From assembly GCF_012927245.1 (NCBI RefSeq), contig NZ_JABBGE010000002.1, positions 372,001 to 436,000 on the forward strand: 64,000 nt of DNA, given 5' to 3'. Below the pieces are notes generated by a model. The model saw only the letters and a program-made list of their open reading frames with translations. It did no database searches and was not told the DNA's origin. Source of the stretch: Streptomyces sp. R302. Its GTDB lineage: Bacteria; Actinomycetota; Actinomycetes; Streptomycetales; Streptomycetaceae. Below, one piece after another: positions 24,825-33,122 of the stretch (positions are counted from its first letter, which is position 1; each line of letters opens with the position of its first letter). Both the position numbers and the translations under genes were made by a program.

Positions 24825-26511
24825 CGTCTCCACCGGCTCCGACACCCGCGGACTGATCGTCTACCTCTTCGGCCCCGGCCGCCGAGACGAGCACACCGAC
24901 CCGCACATCGTCGCCGCCTGGGACATGGCCGGCGCCCCGGACCCGGGCCGCGACCCGGCAGCCACCTACACCCAGCTCGCCAAGCGCCTTGACCACCACG
25001 TCGACCTGCGCACCCGCGAACTGGGCGGCAAGAAGCCACCCCAGCACGTCTGGCACTGCCCGGTCCGCACCGCGCCCGGCGACCGCTACCTCACCGACGC
25101 CGAGTGGGCAGAGGTCGCCCGCCGCATTGTTCACGCCACAGGCATCGCCCCTGAAGGCGACGAGAAGGCGTGCCGGTGGATCGCGGTGCGCCATGCCGAC
25201 GACCACATCCACGTCATGGCCACCACCGTCCGCGCCGACGGGCGCCGCCCGCGCACCCACCACGACGGACGGCGGGCCCAAGCTGAGTGCCGCAAGATCG
25301 AGGCCGAGTTCGGCCTGCGCCGCCTGAAGTCCGGAGACCTCACCGCGCCCCGCACTCCCACCGGCGCCGAACGCGCCAAGGCCGAGCGCCAGGGCCAGAC
25401 GGTCACGGCACGGCAGTGGTTGCGCGAGCAGGCGTACGCGGTCGCCGCCTCCGTACACAGCGAAGCCGACTACTTCACCGTGCTCCAGTCCCTCGGCATC
25501 AAGGTCAAGACACGACTCGGTCCTGAGACCGGTGACGTGATCGGCTACAGCCTCTCTGCACCCGGGGACACCAACGCGGCCGGCGAACCCGTCTGGTACG
25601 GCGGCTCCAAACTCGCCCCCGACCTCTCCATCAACCGCCTACGCGAACGTCTCCCCGACCAGGACATGGCCGACCGCCCCCGGTATATGGCGGACCCCGC
25701 CGACCCATGGCGCCACACCACCACCGCCATGCACGCAGCACGCACCGTCCTCGACTCCGATGACGATGCCGCCGCCCAGGGCCACCTCGCCGCCTTCGGC
25801 GACGCCCTATACAACATCGCCAGTGCCACGAGCGGCCCACACAGGGCGGAACTACGAGCGGCGGCGATGGCGTTCAACCGCGCCCGCCGCTCCGCCACCC
25901 GCGCCGACCACCAGGCCGCCACCGCCCTACGCAAGGCCGCCAAGGAACTCGCCTACGCCTCCAACGAGCCGGGCGGACTCGCCATCGCCCTGCTCTTCGC
26001 CACCGTCCACCTGGCCCGCGCCGCCGCCAAGTGGCACGAGCAACGCGGCCACGAACAGCAGGCGGCAGCAGCCGAAGAAGCCTTCCGCCACCTAAACGCG
26101 GGCTATCAGCAAGCCGCCCCACCCGTCCTGGCTGACCTAACCCGCCGGGCACCGCGAGCCGCAACCGCCCTCCGCTACGAGCAGGACATTCGCGCGGCCC
26201 TCCCCGGCCACGCTGACCGGATCCTCGCCGACCCCACTTGGACCGCCCTGACCACAACCCTCGCCCAAGCCGAAGCCGCCGGCCACAACCCCCGCCGCCT
26301 CCTGGCCGAAGTGGGCACCCAGCGGGAACTCGACAGCGCCGAGCACCCCGCCGAGGTCCTCAACTGGCGCATCACGGCTCAGCCGAACCGGCGGACGCAA
26401 GCGGCTCGCAGCCGAAGCACCATCAGCGGAACATCGTCCGTCTCCGCCACGCCACACCTTCCGGCCACCCCAGTGGCCACGAGGCCCGAAGAGCGCAGTC
26501 GGCACCGCTGA
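24814..26511 (+). CDS. relaxase / mobilization nuclease
   Basis: A 565-residue protein whose first 180 residues are a relaxase domain. The metal-binding histidine motif is IAVRHADDHIHVMATTVR (His-x-x-Asp-His-x-His), and the preceding PPQHVWHCPVRTAP and YTQLAKRLDHH segments match actinobacterial mobilization relaxases. It would nick oriT and lead the strand into a recipient. Residues about 290-565 are Ala/Arg-rich helices with no clear domain. The start overlaps the mobC end. No coupling protein or secretion genes are present, so transfer depends on a helper. Confidence 0.88.
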   Translation: MVPDVSTGSDTRGLIVYLFGPGRRDEHTDPHIVAAWDMAGAPDPGRDPAATYTQLAKRLDHHVDLRTRELGGKKPPQHVWHCPVRTAPGDRYLTDAEWAEVARRIVHATGIAPEGDEKACRWIAVRHADDHIHVMATTVRADGRRPRTHHDGRRAQAECRKIEAEFGLRRLKSGDLTAPRTPTGAERAKAERQGQTVTARQWLREQAYAVAASVHSEADYFTVLQSLGIKVKTRLGPETGDVIGYSLSAPGDTNAAGEPVWYGGSKLAPDLSINRLRERLPDQDMADRPRYMADPADPWRHTTTAMHAARTVLDSDDDAAAQGHLAAFGDALYNIASATSGPHRAELRAAAMAFNRARRSATRADHQAATALRKAAKELAYASNEPGGLAIALLFATVHLARAAAKWHEQRGHEQQAAAAEEAFRHLNAGYQQAAPPVLADLTRRAPRAATALRYEQDIRAALPGHADRILADPTWTALTTTLAQAEAAGHNPRRLLAEVGTQRELDSAEHPAEVLNWRITAQPNRRTQAARSRSTISGTSSVSATPHLPATPVATRPEERSRHR

Positions 26512-26520
26512 CGCCCGGTC

Positions 26521-26555
26521 AGATGCCCTCGCCACGCGTCGTGGCGGGGGCATCT
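26521..26555 (+). terminator. hairpin terminator after the relaxase gene
   Basis: AGATGCCCTCGCCACG (26521-26536) pairs with CGTGGCGGGGGCATCT (26540-26555) around a three-base loop, nine bases after the relaxase stop. Confidence 0.8.
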
Positions 26556-27015
26556 GTCCTTCTGTCCCAGACTCGCGCCAGGCTGCTTCGACCTAGCTCG
26601 AAGCAGCGGGTGCATCAGGCCGCATGGTGAGCAGCTGCACCGGTCTCTGACAGCCAGAATGCCGACGAAAGGACCGGTTGGGCGGAGGCCGATGCAACCA
26701 CCCCAGTGCGTCTTGTTCCCCGAGGGAATGGGGCAAGGGGCCCCTCCGCGCCCGAGGGGGTGGTCCCGCGGAGGATCTCACCGCGGAGGCGGAGGACTTC
26801 AGGACTAGGTCGTCGTCCACGAACTGCTGCATTCCCAATTCCGCTGCAGCGCCATGCAGTTCGAGGCTATGATGGCCGCCCTCGTACCCAACTGCGTGAC
26901 GTCAAACGCCAAAGTCAGCACGCAACGGATCGACAGACAGGCACTGACTGATGGAATTCCTGGAGAAGGCGGTGCCTCGGCAGTTTGGGGCACCGAAAGG
27001 GCAGGATAATCGCTC
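26556..27015. other. noncoding spacer before the helicase gene
   Basis: About 460 bases without a credible gene; short open frames here lack ribosome-binding sites and codon bias. Composition falls from GC-rich at the left to clearly less GC-rich near 26800-27010, matching the helicase gene that follows. This marks the edge of an inserted cargo segment and must hold the helicase promoter. Confidence 0.55.
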
Positions 27016-29727
27016 GTGACTACCGTTGACGAACAGATCAAGAGTGCGGATGAGGCAATCTGCCGGAATATCGCGTCGCTCACCGACCAGCGGGCACTGC
27101 TCTCACAGAATATCCTCGCCCAGCTCCGCAATCTGGTCGAGGGGGTTTCGGTACGTCTTCACACTGGCCGGCCTGACGCCGAGTTCAATTATGCGGCTGT
27201 AGAGCCCGGACTCGCCTTCGTCAAGGGCAAGGCAAAGCTCAACTTCCTCGGCAAGTTCCACAAGCTCATCCAGATGAGTGCCTCCCACTACACCCTGGAC
27301 GGGGATTCCTCCGAGCGACTGATGCTCAAGTACTACGAGTACCTCCATCGCATCCGCAGCCTACTCAAGGACAGCTGCGGGATCGCAGCGTTGGCGAATC
27401 TCGAGGCATTCCCAGTCGACCTCGATCCATCGCTGCGGGAGTACCACGAGAAGATCGCCGCGAGGATCGAGTTGGTTCGTCCGACGCCGGACACCGGGGC
27501 ACGAGGCCGGTACTACATCCACAAGACGCGCCCATTCTTCGTCGGAGGTCGCATCTACTATGAGGTCACCTTCTATCGAGCTGTCAATAAGGTGAGCAAG
27601 TTTGACCGCATCATCGCCTTCACCGACATCGATATGACCGACGAGTACGCGGCGATGCTTTCGCTCCAAAGCGACTCGATCGAGGTACTCGGCCAGTCGA
27701 TGCCGATCACAATCATCCGTGAATGGGAAGTTTCCATCCGTCCGTGCGAGTTCAAGAACTTCGCTCGTCTTCTGGATGTCGACACCACCATTCGAACTAA
27801 CTCTCCGGAGTACCGCTACCTGATGCGTGGGCTGACCGCGACTTCGGGCAACCTGCTCGACTTGATTGACATGCCTGACGACGAGTACGCGAGGGCGAAG
27901 GCGACAGGCACGGCCGGCGCCAGCAAGCCGCAGATCTTCCCCGTGTTGGATGAAGCACGCCGCATCGTGAGGTCAGCTACTCCGGGTCACAACGTCATCC
28001 GTTATCTAATGCTGCGGATGTACAACCAGGTTCTGAAGCCGCAGTATTCCTGGGAAGGCTGCGGCCGCCTCTCCGGGATGAAACTACAGTATGGCTGCAT
28101 CCCGTTCGACACCATGCCGCTCTGCACCTCACTGCCGGGGCACAATCCGCGGTATTGGGATCTCGTTGAGAGCCTCGGTGTGACCGGGCGAAGCCACGAA
28201 CTACTCGCTCGGCGTGTGAAGAACAACGTGGAGCGTCACGGAATCCTCTACACACCCCAGGCCGATCTCATGGAGCTCGGAGATGTCAACGAGTTGATCT
28301 CCGCCTACAACAACAAGCTCTACTACAAGCACAAGGATCGCCGGCTCGTACTGGACAAGGGGCACGTCTTTATCTGTGGGTACGAGGACGACACCGTCGC
28401 CATCGTCGAGAAGCTCCAGGAGCGTGCATCGTCCGGAATCGACGGCTACGGCCAGGCCGTCGAGCGTTGGCTCGATGAGACACCTCGCGGCATCGACGAC
28501 GAGGGCAAGAAGGATGCGCTCAAGAGGTTGTTCAGCCAGTCGCATGTGGCGTTGATCTACGGCGCAGCCGGCACTGGAAAGTCGACGATGGTGGACCACA
28601 TCGCGAACTACTTCAACGACAAGGAGAAACTCTTTCTCGCGCACACCAACCCGGCGATCGACAACCTCAAGCGCAAGGTGAATGCGCAGAACTCGACTTT
28701 CCGGACGATCAGTAGCCAGATCTACAGAAGCGCCTTGGATCCGGAGTACGACCTCCTGGTTATCGATGAGTGCAGCACGGTCAGCAACACTGACCTTCTC
28801 AAGGTGCTGGAGAAAACGTCCTTCAAGTTACTCGTACTCGTAGGCGACGTCTACCAGATTGAGTCGATCCAGTTCGGAAACTGGTTCGGCATCATCCGAT
28901 CCTTCATCCCGATCGCGTCGGTGTTCGAACTGGCAACACCCTTCAGAACCAAGAACGAATCGCTCCTAGGCTTCTGGGGTAAGGTCCGAGACACTGACGA
29001 TGACATCGCCGAGGTGATGGCTCGCAACGGATACTCGACCGTGCTCGACAAGACACTCTTCGAAGCCCAGCGCGACGACGAGATCATCTTGTGTCTGAAC
29101 TACGATGGCCTCTACGGAATCAATAACATCAACCGCTTTCTCCAGAGCAGCAACCCTGGCGCAGCGACCACTTGGCGCGTCTCAACGTACAAGGTCGGCG
29201 ATCCGGTTCTCTTTAACGAGACTGAGCGATTCCGGCCGCTGATCTACAACAATCTGAAGGGCCGAATTGTCGATATCGAACGCTTCCCTGGCCGGATCCA
29301 GTTCGACGTCGAACTCGATCGAACGGTCAGCGAGTTCGACGTTGACGGTGAGGAACTCGAATGGATGGGGGACGCGACTGTGCGATTCTCCGTCTACGAC
29401 TACGACATCAGCGACGAGGACGATGACTCGCTGAACACCACCGTGCCGTTTCAGGTGGCCTATGCAGTTTCGATCCACAAGGCGCAGGGCCTCGAGTACG
29501 ACTCCGTCAAGATCGTCATCACCGACGCCAACGAAGATGACATCACACACAGCATCTTCTACACGGCCGTCACTCGGGCGCGTGAGCGTCTGCGAATCTT
29601 CTGGACGCCAGAGACCCAACAGGCCGTTCTCAAGGGGCTCCACCGGAGCTCCAACCCGAAGGACGTAGCTCTTCTGTCTAACCGTCGTGGCCTTACTCCG
29701 GTCGCTGGAACTCGACGATCCGCCTGA
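27016..29727 (+). CDS. SF1 helicase with large uncharacterised N-terminal domain (903 aa)
   Basis: The C-terminal part is a superfamily 1 helicase of the RecD/Pif1 type: Walker A YGAAGTGKST (about 515-524), Walker B LLVIDECST (about 583), motif III GDVYQIESIQFG, motif V AYAVSIHKAQGLEYDSV (about 815) and motif VI FYTAVTRARERLRI (about 848). The first 480 residues match no family I know; they have a helical start and a mixed alpha/beta middle (RYYIHKTRPFFVGGRIYYEV). Codon use is less GC-rich than all neighbours, a sign of recent transfer. It stands alone between two terminators, as cargo of a mobile element, so an antiphage or DNA-repair role is plausible but unproven. Confidence 0.85.
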   Translation: MTTVDEQIKSADEAICRNIASLTDQRALLSQNILAQLRNLVEGVSVRLHTGRPDAEFNYAAVEPGLAFVKGKAKLNFLGKFHKLIQMSASHYTLDGDSSERLMLKYYEYLHRIRSLLKDSCGIAALANLEAFPVDLDPSLREYHEKIAARIELVRPTPDTGARGRYYIHKTRPFFVGGRIYYEVTFYRAVNKVSKFDRIIAFTDIDMTDEYAAMLSLQSDSIEVLGQSMPITIIREWEVSIRPCEFKNFARLLDVDTTIRTNSPEYRYLMRGLTATSGNLLDLIDMPDDEYARAKATGTAGASKPQIFPVLDEARRIVRSATPGHNVIRYLMLRMYNQVLKPQYSWEGCGRLSGMKLQYGCIPFDTMPLCTSLPGHNPRYWDLVESLGVTGRSHELLARRVKNNVERHGILYTPQADLMELGDVNELISAYNNKLYYKHKDRRLVLDKGHVFICGYEDDTVAIVEKLQERASSGIDGYGQAVERWLDETPRGIDDEGKKDALKRLFSQSHVALIYGAAGTGKSTMVDHIANYFNDKEKLFLAHTNPAIDNLKRKVNAQNSTFRTISSQIYRSALDPEYDLLVIDECSTVSNTDLLKVLEKTSFKLLVLVGDVYQIESIQFGNWFGIIRSFIPIASVFELATPFRTKNESLLGFWGKVRDTDDDIAEVMARNGYSTVLDKTLFEAQRDDEIILCLNYDGLYGINNINRFLQSSNPGAATTWRVSTYKVGDPVLFNETERFRPLIYNNLKGRIVDIERFPGRIQFDVELDRTVSEFDVDGEELEWMGDATVRFSVYDYDISDEDDDSLNTTVPFQVAYAVSIHKAQGLEYDSVKIVITDANEDDITHSIFYTAVTRARERLRIFWTPETQQAVLKGLHRSSNPKDVALLSNRRGLTPVAGTRRSA

Positions 29728-29849
29728 CCACTCGGCGCGGGATGGGCGGCTGTCTCCGATCCTCAGGTCGGCACGACAGTGGGCCCCGCCTGAGTTGAGT
29801 CTCGACTTCTGCCCGCACCCAGGTAGTCGGGTGCCACAGCCCACCCTGG

Positions 29850-29878
29850 TGCCCTCGCTGCTCGTGACAGCGAGGGCA
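29850..29878. terminator. bidirectional hairpin between helicase and HAD genes
   Basis: TGCCCTCGCTG (29850-29860) pairs with CAGCGAGGGCA (29868-29878) around a seven-base loop, between the convergent helicase and HAD genes. Confidence 0.8.
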
Positions 29879-29885
29879 TCAGTCG

Positions 29886-30431
29886 TCAGGCGGCTCGGAC
29901 TGTGGGTAACTGCGCGACCCACTTCGTCACCTCGGTCAGGTGGTCGGGCTGCAGCCCGAGGTGTGGGTTGGGCTGCACGAGGAGGGTCGCCGTTCCGCGG
30001 GCGGTACGCTCCTCCGCCCAGGCGTGGTCGAGGCCAGTGAAGTCGTCGTCGATCCAGACGGCGGGGGCGTCACCCAGCCAGGCGTCGACGTGGTCGCGCT
30101 TCCACAGGTAGCCGTTGGGGTGGCTGGTGGTGATCTGCGGACGTGGGAGATCGACGCACGGCAGGGCCGGGAGGTCGAGAAGGGGCCCGATGAGGGTGGT
30201 GGCGTCCTGCCGCCAGCTGGTGCACCAGACCGGAGTGACCAAGTCGGTGCGGATGACGTCCATGAGCAGGCGGCCGTGGTCGGGGTCGAGCCAGACGGTG
30301 ACCGGGTTGTCGGCGCTGCGGCCGGCAGGGACGACGTCATGGCGGGCGTGGGTGGCCGGGGTCGAGCCGTGCTCGTCGGGGAAGGGTATGAGGACGCCGT
30401 CGATGTCGAGGAGCAGGTAGGGCGGGCGCAT
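29886..30431 (-). CDS. HAD-like hydrolase
   Basis: A 181-residue HAD-superfamily protein. Motif I is [11 protein letters not shown] (Asp9 and Asp11), motif II probably [10 protein letters not shown], and the acidic motif IV is [12 protein letters not shown]. It resembles the small HAD domains classed with Swiss-army-knife RNA repair proteins, which are often stand-alone in Streptomyces. A phosphatase acting on nucleic acid ends, nucleotides or a small phosphorylated product is possible. GGAGGACCG precedes the ATG. It is the last gene of the kinase-like/methyltransferase/HAD operon. Confidence 0.8.
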   Translation of the reverse strand: MRPPYLLLDIDGVLIPFPDEHGSTPATHARHDVVPAGRSADNPVTVWLDPDHGRLLMDVIRTDLVTPVWCTSWRQDATTLIGPLLDLPALPCVDLPRPQITTSHPNGYLWKRDHVDAWLGDAPAVWIDDDFTGLDHAWAEERTARGTATLLVQPNPHLGLQPDHLTEVTKWVAQLPTVRAA

Positions 30432-30462
30432 CGGTCCTCCATAGTCTGGATGAACGCGGATG

Positions 30463-31155
30463 TCAGAGCTTGCGGGCGCGGATCAGCAGGGTGGTGGGCC
30501 AGTGGCCCATGCGGGGGTCGTGGAACTCCTGGGCCGAGGTGAGCCAGAAGCCCGCCTGGCTGAGGTGCTTCTCCCACCGGTCCGTGGAGAACTCCCAGCG
30601 GGCGATGGGCAGGCGGGTGCGATCGGGAAGAGTGACGTGGTCGCGACGAGGCCGGTCGTCGCCCGAGGGGCTTCGGCCGCCACGCTGCGGGTGCGGGACG
30701 GAGAAGGCGAGCACCCGGCCGGGCGTGAGGCGCTGGGCGATGGCCGGGAGCAGGAGCTCGGGCGCGACGAGCCCGACGGCGCCGAAAACCGAGTAGACCG
30801 CATCGAACTGCTCGTCGGAGGCGTGCAGGTAGTGCAGGGCGTGGCCGGCGACGAAGGTGAGGTTGTTCAGCCGTCCGTAGTGAGAGCGGGCGCGGCGAAC
30901 TTGGAGGCCGACCAGGTCGACGCCGGTGACGTGGGCGCCGTGGCGGGTGGCGAGGTGGGCGGCGTTGTGGCCGGGGCCGCAGCCGATTTCCAGGAGTCGC
31001 TTGCCGCGCAGGTCGGGGCCGAGGATTTCGGCGCCGGGCCCTTGGCCGGGTCTCGTGGTCCATTCCATCCGGGCAGGCACGGAGAGGGGTTCGGCGAGTC
31101 CGGCGGCGGTGCGCTGGAGGGCGTGGGCGTGCCAGGGGGTTGCCTGGGCGAGCAC
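30463..31155 (-). CDS. class I SAM-dependent methyltransferase
   Basis: A 230-residue enzyme. Motif I is LLEIGCGPGHNAAHLA (about 54-69), motif II VTGVDLVGLQVRRAR, and FDAVYSVFGAVGLVAPE is the post-motif region; ending LLIRARKL. This fold methylates small molecules more often than nucleic acids. The GTG at 31155 starts one base after the stop of the kinase-like gene, so the pair is coupled, and the HAD gene follows after 31 bases. The substrate is unknown. Confidence 0.85.
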   Translation of the reverse strand: MLAQATPWHAHALQRTAAGLAEPLSVPARMEWTTRPGQGPGAEILGPDLRGKRLLEIGCGPGHNAAHLATRHGAHVTGVDLVGLQVRRARSHYGRLNNLTFVAGHALHYLHASDEQFDAVYSVFGAVGLVAPELLLPAIAQRLTPGRVLAFSVPHPQRGGRSPSGDDRPRRDHVTLPDRTRLPIARWEFSTDRWEKHLSQAGFWLTSAQEFHDPRMGHWPTTLLIRARKL

Positions 31156-31156
31156 G

Positions 31157-32068
31157 TCAGATTTCCAGGAGGTGGAGGACGTCGGTGAGGTGGCGGCGGA
31201 CGGCCTTGATGTAGGCGGGGTCGGTGGCCGGGTCGTTGATCCAGCGGATGGACTGCTCCATGAACCACTCGACGGCCCACATGCGGTGCCATCCCAGGGC
31301 CCAGTTCTCGGCGGTGAGCCCGCCGCGCGGGGCGAGGGCGTCGGGGGTGCCGCCAGCGGTGACGTACTGCTCCAGGAAGACGCGCAGGCGGAAGGGGTGC
31401 GGGGGCTCGATGGTGCCGTGCCAGCTGGCGAGGTCGAGCAGGCCGGGGCCGGTGAAGGCGCGGGCGAAGTCGAGCAGCCGCCAGCCCCGCTCGCCGATGT
31501 GGAGGCTGGTGGGATGAAACTCGGAGTGCACCCAGCCGAACGGCTCCAGCGTCGCTCCGGCCGAGCGAGCCTCGGCGGCCTTGGCGATACGGTCGAGCGC
31601 ATCCTCGACATCGTCGGCGTCCTGCCACCGGTCGGCCTTGCGCAGCCGTTCGAGGTGCTCCAGCGCCCTGGCCGGGAGCATCCGCAGCCGGTCCTGGTCG
31701 AGGGCGGGCAAGGGCGGAGCCGTACGGGTTCCGTGCAGAATCACGGCCGCAGCGACGCCGTCGAGGTCGTCGGCCTCGCGGACGGACGGTCCGAGGTCCT
31801 CCATGAGCATGCCGAGCCATCCGTCCAGGACGGCGGAGGCGTGGACCTGGGGAACGGGAACGCCAAGGGCATGGGCCAGACGGAGGGCCTGGTCCTCACT
31901 GTCGAAGGGCTTCTTGGCGTACTTGAAGATGGCCGTGGAGCCATCGGGGAAGGTGACGCGCTCGACGCCGGACATGGACCACACGCGTACCTCCTCCCGT
32001 ACGGCGGTGGTCTGTCCGGTCGCGGTGAGCAGGTTGTCGAGGAGTTCCGCGCTGGGGTTCGTGGTCAC
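31157..32068 (-). CDS. APH-like phosphotransferase with altered catalytic motif
   Basis: A 303-residue protein of the aminoglycoside phosphotransferase/choline kinase fold. The N lobe has TAIFKYAKKPFDSEDQALRLA, and the C lobe has WVHSEFHPTSLHIGERGWRLLDFARAF. In active members the catalytic loop is HGDxHxxN; here it reads HSEFHPTS (181-188), so the Asp base is Glu and the Asn is Ser. The metal-binding Asp200 in LLDFA is kept. It may be a weak or repurposed kinase, or a ligand-binding pseudokinase. It heads the operon with the methyltransferase and HAD genes. GGAG lies near the GTG start. Confidence 0.8.
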   Translation of the reverse strand: MTTNPSAELLDNLLTATGQTTAVREEVRVWSMSGVERVTFPDGSTAIFKYAKKPFDSEDQALRLAHALGVPVPQVHASAVLDGWLGMLMEDLGPSVREADDLDGVAAAVILHGTRTAPPLPALDQDRLRMLPARALEHLERLRKADRWQDADDVEDALDRIAKAAEARSAGATLEPFGWVHSEFHPTSLHIGERGWRLLDFARAFTGPGLLDLASWHGTIEPPHPFRLRVFLEQYVTAGGTPDALAPRGGLTAENWALGWHRMWAVEWFMEQSIRWINDPATDPAYIKAVRRHLTDVLHLLEI

Positions 32069-32096
32069 GTGAGGGCTCCGGAGAGGGGTGGTGGCG

Positions 32097-32131
32097 TCCG
32101 GGGCGGGCGAGAGATGCCGGCCCGCCCCGGA
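32097..32131 (-). terminator. hairpin terminator after the 249-residue gene
   Basis: TCCGGGGCGGGC (32097-32108) and GCCCGCCCCGGA (32120-32131) form a 12-bp stem between the leftward unknown gene and the kinase-like gene, so these are separate transcription units unless read-through occurs. Confidence 0.8.
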
Positions 32132-32149
32132 GCCTGATCGGGTGGTGGG

Positions 32150-32899
32150 TTACGCGGCGGGGCTCACGCGGTGGGCGTAGACCTGCTCGATCCAGCCCGC
32201 CTTGAAGGCCGCGAGGTCGTCACGGAAGTTCGCCATCGAGGCACCGTAGGGCGCGACCACGCCGCCGGACTGGTCCGGCACGGACTGGCAGCCGTGCACA
32301 AGCCGGCCACCGAGGGCGGCGTGGGCCTTGATGGACTCGATGCGGCGGTGCTCGTTGAACCAGCCGCCGTGGTAGGCCTCGTCGAGCATCCCGCCCATCT
32401 CGTCGTCCAGGTCGAAGACGACGGAGGTGGCAGCGGGGAAGAACCAACACGGGCCGACGTTGGAGATGTGCCCGTCCAGCTCGACCTTGTTGAGCGCCAT
32501 GAGCGTGGCCGCCTCGCGCAGCATCCGCAGGTGCTCGGCGGTGATCTGCGGCAAGCCGAGGCCGGCCAGGTGCTCCTCGCGGAAGAGGTACGCGTACACC
32601 TCGTACGCGGTGGCCAGGACACGGGCGGCGTCGGACGTGGACTCACTGTGCTGCTTGATGAAGTCGAGCGCGAGCTGCTCGACCGCACTCTCGGTCGTCT
32701 CGTCCACGTCCAGGAGCTGGAACTTGACCAGCTCCCAGTCGGCGACGAGCCAGGTGTTCGACTCGAAGCGGAAGAAGTACTCGGCCGGGTCGATCGTGAT
32801 GCGCCGGCCGTCGACCTGGATGCCGGGCAGGCGGCCCCAGCGCGGGTCGAACGCCTCGGACAGCTCGACCGTGATGGCCGTGGTGTCGATGGTGGTCAC
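32150..32899 (-). CDS. unknown protein (249 aa), regulated with the HTH-TPR gene
   Basis: The GTG at 32899 has GGAGA seven bases upstream. The protein begins MTTIDTTAITVELSEAF and contains IDPAEYFFRFESNTWLV, VEQLALDFIKQHSEST, a helical middle and VGPCWFFPAATSVVFDLDDE. There are no membrane segments or signal peptide and I recognise no family. It is divergent from the HTH-TPR regulator across a 220-base gap, a typical regulator/target layout. A role in the small-molecule or nucleotide chemistry of the neighbouring genes is speculation. Confidence 0.7.
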   Translation of the reverse strand: MTTIDTTAITVELSEAFDPRWGRLPGIQVDGRRITIDPAEYFFRFESNTWLVADWELVKFQLLDVDETTESAVEQLALDFIKQHSESTSDAARVLATAYEVYAYLFREEHLAGLGLPQITAEHLRMLREAATLMALNKVELDGHISNVGPCWFFPAATSVVFDLDDEMGGMLDEAYHGGWFNEHRRIESIKAHAALGGRLVHGCQSVPDQSGGVVAPYGASMANFRDDLAAFKAGWIEQVYAHRVSPAA

Positions 32900-33122
32900 C
32901 GTGTCTCCGTCTCTGATTGGCCGGGTTCGGGCACAGGAATGCCCGAGCCTGGTGTGGGCGTACGGGACTTCGGGGTGCCGCCCGGACCAAGGGGGAGCCT
33001 GGATCACGGTCGCGCCGTTCCGGGCGGCTGCTGATAAGTGAACCGGTGGTCACGCTCAGTGGGTACGGTGGAAGGCAGTTGAAGCGGTATACGCGGTTTA
33101 CAGCTCCAGAGCGGAGGCGATC

